Shown: positions 32,298 to 44,207 of the stretch, piece after piece
How positions within the stretch are numbered: the stretch's first letter is position 1
How the letters are laid out: every line of letters starts with the position of its first letter
From: Campanula takesimana
Taxonomy: Eukaryota; Streptophyta; Magnoliopsida; Asterales; Campanulaceae
Reading direction: 5' to 3'
Assembly: GCA_026119855.1 (NCBI GenBank)
Contig: JAOWBW010000076.1
Location: 806,001 to 870,000, forward strand
Length of the DNA: 64,000 bases
Position numbers and translations under genes: made by a program
Notes under the pieces: generated by a model
What the model was told of the DNA's origin: nothing
Seen by the model: only the letters and a program-made list of their open reading frames with translations
The model's database searches: none

Positions 32298-33144
32298 TTT
32301 TTATAAAAAAAATTGGGAATTATTCTTTTTTTTTCGAAAGGAGGGAATTATTCTTAGTGAATAACGAATGGGACTAAAATGATGCGTATTTTTCATTTTT
32401 TTGGACTGAGGAGTTATCATCACTAAAATAAGGTTTTTGGGACCACTACGCACAAGTTCAATATGGTGACAGGTGACCACGTCTTTCCTTATTTTCAAGC
32501 AGTATAGACTTATTTTTTTGGAAGCGAAATTTTAATGTTAAACTCATATTTTATTCATTAAATTTTCCACAACTTAATAATAAAAAACTTATTCATATTC
32601 GGATTTATGTCATAAAAAATGTGACAAAGTTTTTACGCTGGCTGTCAATAATAAAAAAACTTATAATGTGATGAAATCTCAATGGCAAGCATGTTGACAT
32701 TTTCGACTGCAGCAATTTCACCCTTAAAAACATGCTTAACGGTGAACCAATTTTAATTTACTAAGTGCAATTTTGTGAATTAAAATTGGTTCATGGTAAT
32801 TAGTGGTGAACCAATATTCGTTTATGGCTATGAACGAAAATTTTCGTTCATTTTTATGAATGAATTCGAGCTATATGCGTATTTTTTAATTTTGTCATTT
32901 TTGAAATTATAATATTTTAATAAAATATTAAAAATATTTATATTTCTTTTTCTCTATAAATTGAGTAATATTGTGATAATTGACATAATTTTAATATTTT
33001 AAAATTTATGAATAAATCAATTTTCTAATTGTATAAATTTGACACAATTTTAATATTTTAATATATTTAAGTTTTTCTTTCGCCAAACGACGTCTTTTAT
33101 GTCAAAATACCAAAAGCGTTAACTTTCTTTACATATAAATGTAA
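32298..33144. other. Intergenic, nothing recognised
   Basis: AT-rich; contains a weak inverted stretch (GAACCAATTTTAATTTA / TTAAAATTGGTTC near 32743-32793). No gene seen. Confidence 0.5.
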
Positions 33145-33149
33145 AGAAC

Positions 33150-34095
33150 TGTTGGAAAAATGTGAAGGAAATGAGTATTTTCCTTAATTTTGTGTATTGA
33201 TTAATTGATAAATAATTTGTCGAATGACAAACTTGTTTGTGGGTTTGTGTTCTACTCCGTGAGAACATTGAGATAATATATTCATTTATCCAATTTAGAG
33301 TTGGGATGAATGAGATACAAATGCTTGAAGTTGGTGGGTTGAAATGAGGATATTGTGTTTTATCCCACATTGGAAAGAAAAGTGAAAGGAAGCTAGTATA
33401 AAGGCTTGGGCACTTTAGTAGTGTTCAAGCTTGTATGGCATAGAGGCTCTCTCTCGCGCGCAGGGGGCGGACACGAATGTAGCACCTATTTGGCTTGTCC
33501 GCGCTAGCTCACCTTTTGCTTTTATTTTTGACTTTAATAGTCAATTTTTTGCTCAAAGCAGATTCATCCCATCTGTATGGAATGCAAAGTGAAGAGCCAA
33601 GCCATATCTTCTTATCTCAATAATTAATTAAAGGATTAGGCTTATCTTTTTTAATTAATTAAGTTTGGCTGTTGAACTGTTCTTGGGACAGTATAAATAG
33701 AGATACAAACCACTTCCACAAGATACACGAAAATACAGAATATAACTCAGTTTTTCCAGCAACAACCCACAGCCTCTCTCTTGTTGCATTTTGTTCATTC
33801 CTCCTTGGCCTCCTACATTTGCATTCGTGGTGATACTGTCCAGGCACAACTTCAGTTCGCCGGAGTCTCGTAGTGCAGAGAAGCTTTCGGTTCGTGCGAG
33901 TTATCCTGGGAGACTAGCGTCCTACAGCAACCTCAAGCACTCACGGTGAAGGGGCGAATAAGTCTTAAGGACAGTGTGTTCAACACACGACTTGGCACAA
34001 TCAATCAGTTTGCTTTCAGTTTATTTATTTTCAGTTTATTTATTTATTATATATTCTGTATTTTAGAGTTTCTTTTTTGCAGAATTTTTCTAACA
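33150..34095 (+). repeat. 5' LTR of copia F (946 bp)
   Basis: TGTTGG...CTAACA. TATA-like AGTATAAATAGAG near 33691. About 64 bp shorter than the 3' LTR because of an indel near 33466 just after the CGCGCGCAGGGGG run. Confidence 0.93.
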
Positions 34096-34192
34096 ATCTT
34101 AAGACTTACTCCTTCTGCAAGAGGGAACCAGTTACAGAATTACTCCAACTGTTTATAGTAAACGAAACTTACTGGTTGCTTGTGTTTCAGAT

Positions 34193-37100
34193 ATGGCTAA
34201 TGAATCAAACACATCAACTAATTCTGGGACTCCTATTGTGACTCCAACTAGTGCTAGTGTGATGGTGGGTCCTCAAACTGTGCACATCTCAACCACTCAT
34301 GCCGAGAAGCCAGACAAATTTGTTGGCCTTGATTTCAAAAGGTGGCAACAGAAGATGCAATTCTTCTTGACCACTCTGAATTTGGCTAAATATCTGAAAG
34401 AGGATATGCCAATAGTGGCAGAGAATGAAACTAATGTGACAACCTTGGCTGCAGTTGAAACATGGAAGCAAGGGGAATACTTTTGCAGGAACCATGTTCT
34501 TAATGGCCTCTCTGATTCTCTTTATGGTGTGTATAGAGAGAAGAGGACTGCAAAGGAACTATGGGAATCCTTAGACCACAAGAACAAAATTGATGATGCG
34601 GGAACAAAGAAGTTTATTGTTGCCCGTTTCCTTGATTATAAGATGGTGGACTCAAGGACTGTGAAATCCCAAGTGGATGAGTTGCAAGTAATTTTGCATG
34701 AGGTGCTTGCTGAAGGTATGATTCTTTGTGAAAAGTTTCAAGTGGTTGCAATCATTGAAAAATTGCCTCCCACTTTGAATGATTTCAAGAACTACCTAAA
34801 GCATAAGCGAAAGGAGATGGACGTTGAAGGACTGATTCTTCGACTCAGTATTGAGGAAGGCAATAGGTCTGCTGAGAAGAGGTACAACCCAAGTGTGGCC
34901 AAAGCTAATGTTGTGGAGCATGGTCAAAGCTCCAAAGGCAAGGGTCATGGAAAGGGTAAAGGAAATACTACGACGAAACAGTCCCATTTGAAGCCAAGAG
35001 GTGGTGTTTCCAAGAAGAAATTCATGGGAACATGCTACAATTGTGGTGGTGAAGGCCACAAGGCTGCTACTTATAGGATGCCTAAGAAAACTCATGAGGC
35101 AAACATGGTGGAAGAGATCTCAAGGGAGGTTTCTGATATGCACCTTGCGGCGGTAATATCCGAGGTGAATTTGGTGGGTTCAAACCCAAACAAGTGGTGG
35201 ATTGACACCGGGGCAACTAGACATGTGTATTCTAATAAGGACATGTTTTGTACTTTCGAAGCTTTTGAGAATGGTGAAAAGCTATTTATGGGAAATTCAG
35301 CTACTTCTGACATTAAAGGTCAAAGGAAAGTAGTTTTGAAGATGACTTCCGGAAAGGAATTGACTCTCAACAACGTGCTCTATGTGCCTGAAATCCGATA
35401 GAACTTGGTGTCTGGTTCGCTTTTGAACAAGCACGGATTTCATCTTGTGTTTGAGTCTGATGTTGTAACCTTGTCCAAGAATGGAATGTTTGTTGGTAAA
35501 GGGTATGTAACCGATGGGCTGTTTAAGCTCAGTGTAATGGTTGTTAAACCAAAGAATAATGAAATGAAAAAATCTTCTGTTTATTTGCTTGAGTCTTCCA
35601 ATTTGTGGCATGGTAGACTAGGACATGTTAATTATGATACTTTGCGTAGATTAATTAACTTGAATTGCATCCCAAAGTTCAAAGTTGATTGCAAACATAA
35701 GTGTGAAACTTGTGTGGATGCAAAACTAACGAGAGGTTCATTCTATTCAATTGAAAGAAATTGTGAACCTCTTGAGTCAGTTCACACAGACTTATGTGAT
35801 TTTAAGTCAACACAAACAAGAGGTGGCAATAAGTACTTCATAACTTTTATCGATGATAGTACAAAGTATTGCTATGTGTATCTACTCAAAAGTAAAGATG
35901 AGGCAGTAGAGAAGTTTGTTCTCTATAAAAATGAAGTTGAGAATCAACTTAACCGGAAAATAAAGGTGTTAAGAAGTGATCGTGGTGGAGAGTATGAATC
36001 TCCATTTGAAGCAATTTGTGCTCAACATGGAATCAAACATGTAACCACGGCACCTTATACACCTCAACAAAATGGTGTTGCCGAACGCAAGAATCGAACA
36101 TTGAAAGAAATGATGAACGCCATGTTGATAAGTTCGGGACTACCTTCCAACATGTGGGGTGAAGCTGTGTTGTCAGCTAACTATATGTTGAATAAGGTAC
36201 CTAGAAAGAAATTGAACAAGAGCCCCTATAAATTGTGGCTTGGAAGAGTACCATCCTACCAATACTTGTGAGTGTGGGGATGTCTTGCAAAGGTAGCTGT
36301 ACCTTCACCTAAAAAGGTGAAAATTGGGCCTAAGACTGTAGATTGCATATTGGGTATGCTCATGACAGTAGTGCCTATAGATTCCTTGTGTATGAATCAA
36401 ATTCAAGATATACACAAGAAAACTATAATGGAATCTAGGAATGTTTACTTCTTTGAGAATGTATTTCCGTGCAAGTCAAGAAATGAGGCAAGCTCATCGA
36501 CACGGGTACAAGATTCAATAGAAGAAGAACACATTCAAGACAAAAGTGAGGAAGATGAGGTGGAACCTCGACGTAGCAAAAGGGCTAGAGTAGAAAAATC
36601 CTTTGGGACGGGTTTTCTAACTTACATGCTAGAAAGTGAACCACAGAGCTATCAAGAAGCTGTGAGTTCTTCAGAAAGACCTTTATGGAAAGAAGCCATC
36701 AAAAGTGAAATTGATTCCATTTTGCAAAATCACACTTGGGAGTTAGTGGATCTTCCTCCGGGAAGCAAACCACTTGGATATAAGTGGATTTTCAAACGGA
36801 AAATGAAACCAGATGGTACGATTGACAAATATAAGGCCAGACTTGTAATTAAAGGTTACAGATAGAAAGAAGGCCTGGATTATTTTGATACGTATTCTCC
36901 TGTCACAAGAATAAGGTCAATCAGAGTTGTGCTTGCAATTGCCGCATTGCGCAATCTTGAAGTGCATCAAATGGATGTAAAGACTGCCTTTCTGAATGGT
37001 GATTTAGATGAGGAGATTTACATGGAACAACCTGAAGGGTTTGTTGCACCAGGGCAAGAAAAGAAAGTGTGCAAATTAGTTAAGTCATTATATGGCTTAA

Positions 37101-38182
37101 AACAAGCACCAAAACAATGGCATCAAAAGTTTGATCAAGCCATGATGGAAAGTGGATTCAAGATAAATGAATGTGACAAGTGTGTCTATACTAAAAACTC
37201 TGAAAATGGCTATGTCATTTTGTGTCTTTATGTATACGACATGCTTATCATAGGAAGTTGTGACAAGATGATCAAATCCACAAAAGATATGTTGAACTCG
37301 AAGTTTGACATGAAGGATCTGAGTCTAGCGGATGTGATCCTTGGAGTGAAAATTTCCAGAATATCCAATGGAATTGTATTGAGTCAAGCTCATTATGTGC
37401 ATAAAATTCTTGAGAAATTTAGCAAGGATGACAATGGAATAGCTAGTACTCCAATTGACCCAAGTCAACATCTATCAAAGAATCAAGGAGAATCAGTTTC
37501 TCAATCAGAATACTCAAGGATTATTGGAAGTCTAATGTACCTGATGAGTTGCACAAGACCAGATATTGCTTATGTTGTTAGCAAACTGAGTCGGTACACA
37601 AGTAATCCTGGAGCAGATCATTGGAAGGGTATAGTGAGAGTACTTAGGTACTTGAGATATACTAGACGTCCAGCAGTGATTGAAGGGTATAGCGATGCTA
37701 ATTGGATATCAGATATCCAAGACTTAAGGTCTATAAGTGGATATGTATTCACTTTAGCAAGTGCGGCTATATCATGGAAATCTTCTAAGCAGACTGTTAT
37801 AGCTAGATCCACGATGGAATCTGAGTTTATAGAATTTGACAAATGTGGGGAAGAAGCGGAATGGCTACGCCAATTCCTAGAAGATATTCCAAGATGGACT
37901 AAGCCAGTGCCACCAATCTGTATACACTGTGATAGTCAATAAGAAATTGGTAGGGCACAAAGTAACATGTACAATGGTAAGTCGAGACATATACGTCGAA
38001 GACATAATACCATAAAACAACTACTCTCAACTGATACCATCTCCATTGACTATGTGAAGTCAAGAGATAACTTAACGGATCCGTTAACCAAAGGGTTAAA
38101 TAGAGAAGTAGTTACGAGATCGACAAGGGGAATGGGTTTAAAGCCTCTTGAGAAGTTAACCACGGCGGAAAACCCAACCTAG
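34193..38182 (+). pseudogene. Copia F gag-pol polyprotein with four in-frame stops
   Basis: The frame starts at the ATG at 34193 (MANESNTSTNSG) and stays open in one frame to 38182 except for stops at 35399, 36269, 36863 and 37940. Domains: gag (residues ~30-230), zinc knuckle CYNCGGEGHKAATYR whose last Cys is Tyr, protease WWIDTGATRHV, GAG-pre-integrase (LWHGRLGHV..CETC), integrase with HTDLCDF, LRSDRGGEY and QQNGVAER, RT with QMDVKTAFLNGDLDEEIYM but LYVYDML instead of YVDD, and RNase H with YSDANW, STMESEF and HCDSQ. The RT active site and knuckle changes mean the product would be inactive even without the stops. Confidence 0.93.
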
Positions 38183-38691
38183 CTGACTGGAGATCCCAAG
38201 ATCTAGGTTCAAAAGGGATCACCTAACCGTTAAAAGACTTGTAGCGTCACTGTGGGGATCAACCCCATACCCATTCCTAAAAGTGATATCCCGAGATGAA
38301 AGGTTAAGCCTATGGCTTTTAATGATTCTCATGGAGTAACCGGGTTACTTAGAAGAATCATCTATGTGAGAGAGAAGTGGGGACGCTTTGAGGAGAATTG
38401 TTTGAGGCTCAATTCTTAGACCCTCGCACAGAACCAGGCATTGTGTTCCACGGCCACAAATGGACACAGCTATGAGAATTGAATTGTGTTAGGGAGATAC
38501 CTGTGTAACGTATATGACTGGCTACACAAAAAGCTGACAGTTCAAGGACATCGCGTCTACTGATTAGCGAGTAGAATAAATATACGTCTACAAGGGAAGG
38601 TTCAAAGGGCAATCCCATACCTATCCTATGCAGGTTTTCAACTGTTGGACTTTATCACCAAATTCTTCATCATTTCCTTCATGTGGAGAAT

Positions 38692-39701
38692 TGTTGGAAA
38701 AATGTGAAGGAAATGAGTATTTTCCTTAATTTTGTGTATTGATTAATTGATAAATAATTTTTCGAATGACAAACTTGTTTGTGGGTTTGTGTTCTACTCC
38801 GTGAGAACATTGAGATAATGTATTCACTTGTCCAATTTAGAGTTGGGATGAATGAGATACAAAGGCTTGAAGTTGGTGGGCTGAAATGGGGGATATTGTG
38901 TTTTATCCCACATTGGAAAAAAAAAGTGAAAGGAAACTAGTATAAAGGCTTGGGCACTTTAGTAGTGTTCAAGCTTGTATGGTATAGAGGCTATCTCTCG
39001 CGCGCAGGGGGGGTGCAAATCATGGACCCAAATTGGCTTGGGACCATCGAACTCATGTGTGCACGCGACCTGCGAACACGAATGTAGCACCTATTTGGCT
39101 TGTCCGCGCTAGCTCACCATTTGCTTTTATTTTTGACTTTAACAGTCAATTTTTTGCTCAAAGCAGATTCATCCCATCTGTATGGAATGCAAAGTGAAGA
39201 GCCAAGCCATATCTTCTTATCTCAGTAATTAATTAAAGGATTAGGCTTATCGTTTTTAATTAATTAATTTTAGCTTTTGAACTGTTCTTGGGACAGTATA
39301 AATAGAGCTACAAACCACTTCCACAAGATACACGAAAATACAGAATACAACTCAGTTTTTCCAGCAACAACCCACAGCCTCTCTCTTGTTGCATTTTGTT
39401 CATTCCTCCTTGGGCTCCTGCATTTGCATTCGTGGTGATACTGTCCAGGCACAACTTCAGTTCGCCGGAGTCTCGTAGTGCAGAGAAACTTCCGATTCGT
39501 GCGAGTTATCCTGAGAGACTAGTGTCCTATAGCAACCTCAAGCACTCACGATGTGGGGGCGAATAAGTCTTAAGGACAGTGTGTTCAACACACGGCTCGG
39601 CACAATCAATCAGTTTGCTTTCAGTTTATTTATTTTCAGTTTATTTATTTATTATATATTCTGTATTTTAGAGTTCCTTGTTTGCAGAATTTTGTCTAAC
39701 A
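38692..39701 (+). repeat. 3' LTR of copia F (1010 bp)
   Basis: Near-identical to the 5' LTR except for scattered substitutions and about 64 extra bp near 39011-39075. Ends CTAACA before the right TSD. Confidence 0.95.
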
Positions 39702-39706
39702 AGAAC

Positions 39707-40488
39707 AACTCTTGAAATCGTATGCATTATCTTATTTATTATCGTTGCTGCTTTCTGTTCGTTTGTGTAAGATCGTATGCATCATTTTTTTATTTTTTAT
39801 TTTTATCATAGTTGTTGCTTATGTCTTGTGTGTTGTATATTTGTTTTTTATGTGTGTAACGCTTTAAATGTCGTAATTTAACGTTTATTTATGAGTATTT
39901 ATAAATTAAATTATTATTACAGAATTTAAACGAGCGTGAATGAAATTTCGTTCACGGATCAATAGTTGTGCATGCTTCTAGGATAAATAGGTGGAGGGCA
40001 AAGGAGGGAATTTGACATATGAAACTGTCGTGACATATGAAACTGTCGTGACGACCGCGCTTAGATTGGCAATTTGTCATCAAGATGGGGAATTTGACAG
40101 GCAAGCAGTTTCTTTGCATTTTCTCACCTTTTCTTTTTCTCTTTCTCTTTCTCTCTCTTTCTCACTCCCCCCAATTCAATTCATTTCCTAACCCCTTTCC
40201 CACCTGAATCAATTCCCCATCTTCTCCTTTTCTAATTTTTTCTCTCTCTTCCTCCAATCTTTTTGTTTTCTTGGAAAGAAACCAGTTGACTTTCAAAAAA
40301 AAAATCGTTGATTTTGCTTTCAGTTGCATTTACTCTATCTCCTCAAAATCTGCCTTGATTTGATTTCTCTCCCTTGAAAAAACCCACCACCAGTTTCTCT
40401 CTCACCTACTGATTACACACACACAAAAAACCCCCCCCCATAATTTGGAGTTGGGCGGTTCATCCAGCATCAACGGAAAATCACCATA
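39707..40488 (+). promoter_or_regulatory. Upstream region and 5' UTR of the kinase gene
   Basis: About 780 bp between copia F and the start codon. It has a TATA-like GGATAAATAG at 39981-39990, a perfect 18-bp tandem duplication GACATATGAAACTGTCGT (40014-40031 and 40032-40049), and a CT-rich microsatellite leader at 40125-40180 as is common in plant 5' UTRs. The transcription start cannot be placed from sequence alone. Confidence 0.5.
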
Positions 40489-43400
40489 ATGGGAAACTGC
40501 TTAGGTTCCTCTTCTGCTAGAGTTGATGCGACTCTCAGCTCCCATGCTCTTGGTATGTGTGATTGTGTGTGTGTGTGAAGATACTTTGTATTGAATTTTA
40601 TGGAATTGATGCAATTTTAGGGTCTTATGTTAGATGGGTGTATGACTTCTTGAAGATTCTTGAGCTTGTGTTTTTTCCCCCTCAATGAAGGAATCAAATA
40701 AATTTTCTTGATTTACTGTTCGATACAAGTGAAAGGGTTTTCAAAAGTTAATTGATAATTTGTGTGTTTTAATTGCATTTTATTTAGTTTGGATGGCTAG
40801 TTTCATTTCCTTTTTAGGTTATAGATTGTTAATCGCTGTTGAAAGTCTTCAAATGGGGAGACGTATCACTATCCAACCGTCCAGAAATGAATGAACAAAA
40901 AATTTTCAAATTTTCTCTTTATTAAGTGCAAAAGGAGTATTTATTTTATTTTTTTTGGATTTTGGTTGGCATTCTCTGTGTTTGGTAGGGTTGTTCATTA
41001 AAACCAGGGATCTGCAATATTGACATTTTTGAGGTGGAGTGTATTTTTCGACTGAGTTATTATGTTTGTCTATCTCATTATGCTTGCTTGCTTAGAGGCT
41101 CGTATTTTGGTAGGATTTACCTACTTTTATACCTTTCGGTTGTGGCAAGAGTTGTTAAGTTCTTCCCTATATTCCATAAATCGGTTGGCTTGTCTAATTT
41201 CGTTGATCTACATTTTTGCTGGATTATGAGGGACTGTAAAAGGTTATGTTAGAAATTTCATTTTGGAACATCCGGTCCAAGATATAATTTCATTTTGGGT
41301 AGAAAATCACAATTGCATAGAAACAAATAGAAGTAATGAATGAGTCACAACCTCACCTGAGAGTGTTATCGTGAGTGAGTTTATACTCCCTTCGTCCAAA
41401 ATATGTCTACTGATTTTATCAAGGACTGGCCCCTCAAAGATAGCCGGCTTCTAAAACTGAACTATTAAATGCTTGTTTGCTATGTTCCGTGCCATTTTAG
41501 TGTAAATTTGATCCGTGGTAGGTCAAATAGCAACAAAGGCAATCATCACTCAGGCTAGCATTAATTTATTTAACGATTTGAAGAAACTCTGTTTCGGTCT
41601 ATGGTTTCACGTAGTTAAATGCAGTCGTATGGTTTATTTTTTTCTAGCTATTGCAATTCCAGTAACTTTATCTTTACATCTTTTTTCTTGCTTCATCAGG
41701 AGCCCCAAAATTTGGCAGCAAAACTAGTAATTCTTCTGCTCCTTCCACCTTGACCCTTCCATCTTCTTACAGTGGAAGAAGCAGCATGGAGAGTCTTCCA
41801 ACTCCAAGATATGAGGGTGAAATATTGCATTCCCCCACCGTGAAACCCTTTTCCTTTAATGAGTTGAAGAATGCAACAAGAAATTTCCGTTCCGATTGTC
41901 TTCTTGGTGAAGGAGGATTCGGCTATGTTTTTAAAGGATGGATTGACGCATTTACCCTCACTGCTGCAAAACCTGGATCAGGAATTGTCATTGCGGTTAA
42001 AAAGCTTAAACCTGAGGGTTTCCAAGGGCACAAGGAGTGGCTGGTGTGTGTTTCCTCATCTTGTTGTTGTTTTATACTCCCTCCATCCCAAATTGAACTT
42101 CCCATTTTTTTTTTTGTCATTACTACGAATGACCTTTAAGCATTACTTTAAGGTAGATTTAATTATCTTAATAAAAATCTAAAACTTGTTATTGATAGTA
42201 TTGTTGATGGTGTATCAGTTACATGTTTTAGATTTTCATTAGTGTAACTAAATTTACCTTAAATTATTGCTCAAAGTTCATTCGTAGTAACGGCGAAAAA
42301 GTGGGAAGATCATTTTGGGAGAGAGTACTATAATTGTATTTCTCTTCGCCTTCTCACTGATGACCTACTGTTTGCAGACGGAAGTCAATTATCTTGGCCA
42401 GCTCCATCATCCAAATCTTGTCAAACTTATTGGGTATTGCTCAGAAGGTGATAACAGACTCCTGGTGTATGAGTTTATGCCCAAAGGGAGCTTGGAGAAT
42501 CATCTCTTCAGAAGTAAGTTCTACACTTTTTTTTTTAAAAAAAAAAATAAAAAATTGCACTACTGTTCAAAATCCCACAAAAGTCAATGACTAAAACATA
42601 ATCCTGCCATCCTCGACATTTTAAAGCAGCTGGGTCATATATTTTTATCAACTTAAAGTTATGTACATTCTTTATGGTATCACTGTATCAGTTGACATGA
42701 ACAGCTTATGTAATCTTTGTTTGGACAAGTGTCCATAACCATTAAAAATAATTGATACCGTGTATAATTATAATGGAACTTCTGCATTACAGTTTTTGAT
42801 ATTTCGATGACATGTGTTTCACAGGAGGACCTCAACCACTTCCATGGGCTACAAGGATTAAAGTGGCCATAGGTGCTGCCAGAGGCCTCTCATTCCTGCA
42901 TGAAGCGGAAGCTCAAGTTATTTATCGTGATTTCAAGGCTTCTAATATTCTTCTTGATGGGGTACTATAAGTAATTTCACATTAGAATTAAGCATGCATT
43001 ACCGATAATGTATTTGAAGTTCATAATCTGATGACAAAATTTCTTCTGGGATGCAGGAATTCAACGCAAAACTATCTGATTTTGGTTTAGCCAAGGCAGG
43101 GCCCACTGGTGATAGGACTCACGTGTCGACTCAAGTAATGGGTACTCATGGCTACGCAGCACCAGAATATATTGCCACAGGTCAGTCAGTTCGAAATACA
43201 TACTCCCTCTGTCCCGGAAAGGTAGTCCCATTTGGTTTTTTATGGTCAACACAAGTGAACTTAAACCAAACATTAATGTCAATCTAATCATTCCAATAAA
43301 ATTTTAATTAGTAAATCACTTACTCCCTCCGTCCCTAAATAAATGTCCGAATTTCAATTTAAGGGACAAATTGAAAAATCTAAACTTTTTATACAATTCA

Positions 43401-44207
43401 GTGGCAAATATTATATATAGTCTTGTAATCCACTTTCCAAATATTTAGTTTTGCAAGTATAAAGAGACTAGTGGAAAAAAATTGGTAAAAGTCTAGGGAC
43501 AAAGTTTTGTCCAAAAAAGACTCATTTTGGGACAAATTTCATGAAAATGGATATTCACTTACGAAAAGAGGGAGTAAAAATTTATTAGTAACAATTTTTA
43601 GAATTTCACTAGGGTGCTTAGATTGACATTAGTGTTTTGTCAATGTTCACTTGTGTTGGACATCAAAAACCAAATGAGACTATCTTTCCGGGACGGAGGT
43701 AGTAATTGTTAATCTCCAGATTATATTGAGAAATTGTTCCACTTTCTTACGGGATCCTAATTAGTAAGACCTTGATGATTATTATCAGGCCGATTGACAG
43801 TGAAAAGTGACGTATATAGCTTCGGGGTAGTTCTGCTAGAACTTTTATCAGGTCGTCGTGCAGTAGAGAAGGCAAAAATCGGTATAGAACAGAATCTTGT
43901 TGACTGGGCAAGACCATATTTAGGCGACAAAAGAAAATTGTTTCGAATAATGGACACCAAGTTGGAAGGACAGTACCCTCAGAAAGCAGCCTACACTGCA
44001 GCTTCTCTAGCTTTGCAGTGCCTGAGCACTGAGCCTAAACTCAGGCCAAAAATGTCTGTAATTTTAGCTTCACTTGAAGAGCTTCAAGCCCCGAGAGGTG
44101 TGTCGAAAATTTCTCAACCAGAAGTTAATATTAGAAATGGCCCGGTTGGAAAATCTCCGTTGAGACAACAGCGGGTCCGTCTTGCATCTCCATTGGCAGC
44201 CCGATGA
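40489..44207 (+). CDS. Receptor-like cytoplasmic kinase, RLCK-VII/PBL type (six exons, ~407 aa)
   Basis: Ser/Thr protein kinase of the PBS1-like (RLCK-VII) type, expected to relay signals from receptor kinases at the plasma membrane. Exons by splice consensus and reading phase: 40489-40552, 41700-42043, 42378-42513, 42825-42961, 43057-43180, 43789-44207 (1224 nt, 407 aa, stop TGA). The N-terminus MGNCLGSSSA has Gly2 for myristoylation and Cys4 for palmitoylation. Kinase motifs: glycine loop LGEGGFGYVFKG and IAVKKL lysine (exon 2), VIYRDFKASNILLD-type catalytic loop (exon 4), DFGLAK and GTHGYAAPEYIATG activation segment (exon 5), SDVYSFGVVLLELLSGRRA (exon 6). All catalytic residues are present and I see no break. 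The first intron is 1.15 kb; introns 2 and 5 contain MITEs. Subfamily by motif only; the exact paralogue is not determined. Confidence 0.93.
42075..42329. mobile_element. Stowaway-like MITE, family 1, in kinase intron 2
   Basis: Starts TACTCCCTCCATCCCAAATT and ends ATTTTGGGAGAGAGTA. The centre matches the copies at 25055, 25667 and 47056 (AAAATCTAAAACTTGTTATT, GTAACGGCGAAAAAGTG). It fills most of the 334-bp intron. Confidence 0.85.
43201..43704. mobile_element. Stowaway-like MITE (outer), in kinase intron 5
   Basis: Inverted ends TACTCCCTCTGTCCCGGAAA / TTTCCGGGACGGAGGTAGTA, extending inward through GTCAACACAAGTGAAC / GTTCACTTGTGTTGGAC. Interrupted by a second MITE at 43321-43575. Confidence 0.88.
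43321..43575. mobile_element. Stowaway-like MITE (inner), nested in the outer one
   Basis: TACTCCCTCCGTCCCTAAAT at the left, ACGAAAAGAGGGAGTA at the right, with inner blocks AAATGTCCGAATTTC / GAAAATGGATATTC partly complementary. Flanked by TA. Confidence 0.8.

Larger units (their letters stand above)
33150..39701 (+). mobile_element. Copia element F, structurally complete, TSD AGAAC
   Basis: Two LTRs (33150-34095 and 38692-39701) share ends TGTTGGAAAA...CTAACA. The flanks are AGAAC at 33145-33149 and AGAAC at 39702-39706, a perfect 5-bp target duplication. Between them lies a single gag-pol frame with in-frame stops, then a PPT-like CATGTGGAGAAT. No tRNA-iMet PBS motif follows the 5' LTR. 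The element lies about 790 bp upstream of the kinase start codon, in the same orientation. Confidence 0.95.

Noticed and set aside
33655..33849. Minus ORF in the LTR of copia F, repeated at 39270
   Set aside because: Antisense in both LTR copies, no domain; explained by LTR duplication.
41750..42139. Kinase exon 2 reading on past 42043
   Set aside because: The extension after the GT donor at 42044 runs into the MITE and stops; the kinase domain continues only after the acceptor at 42377.
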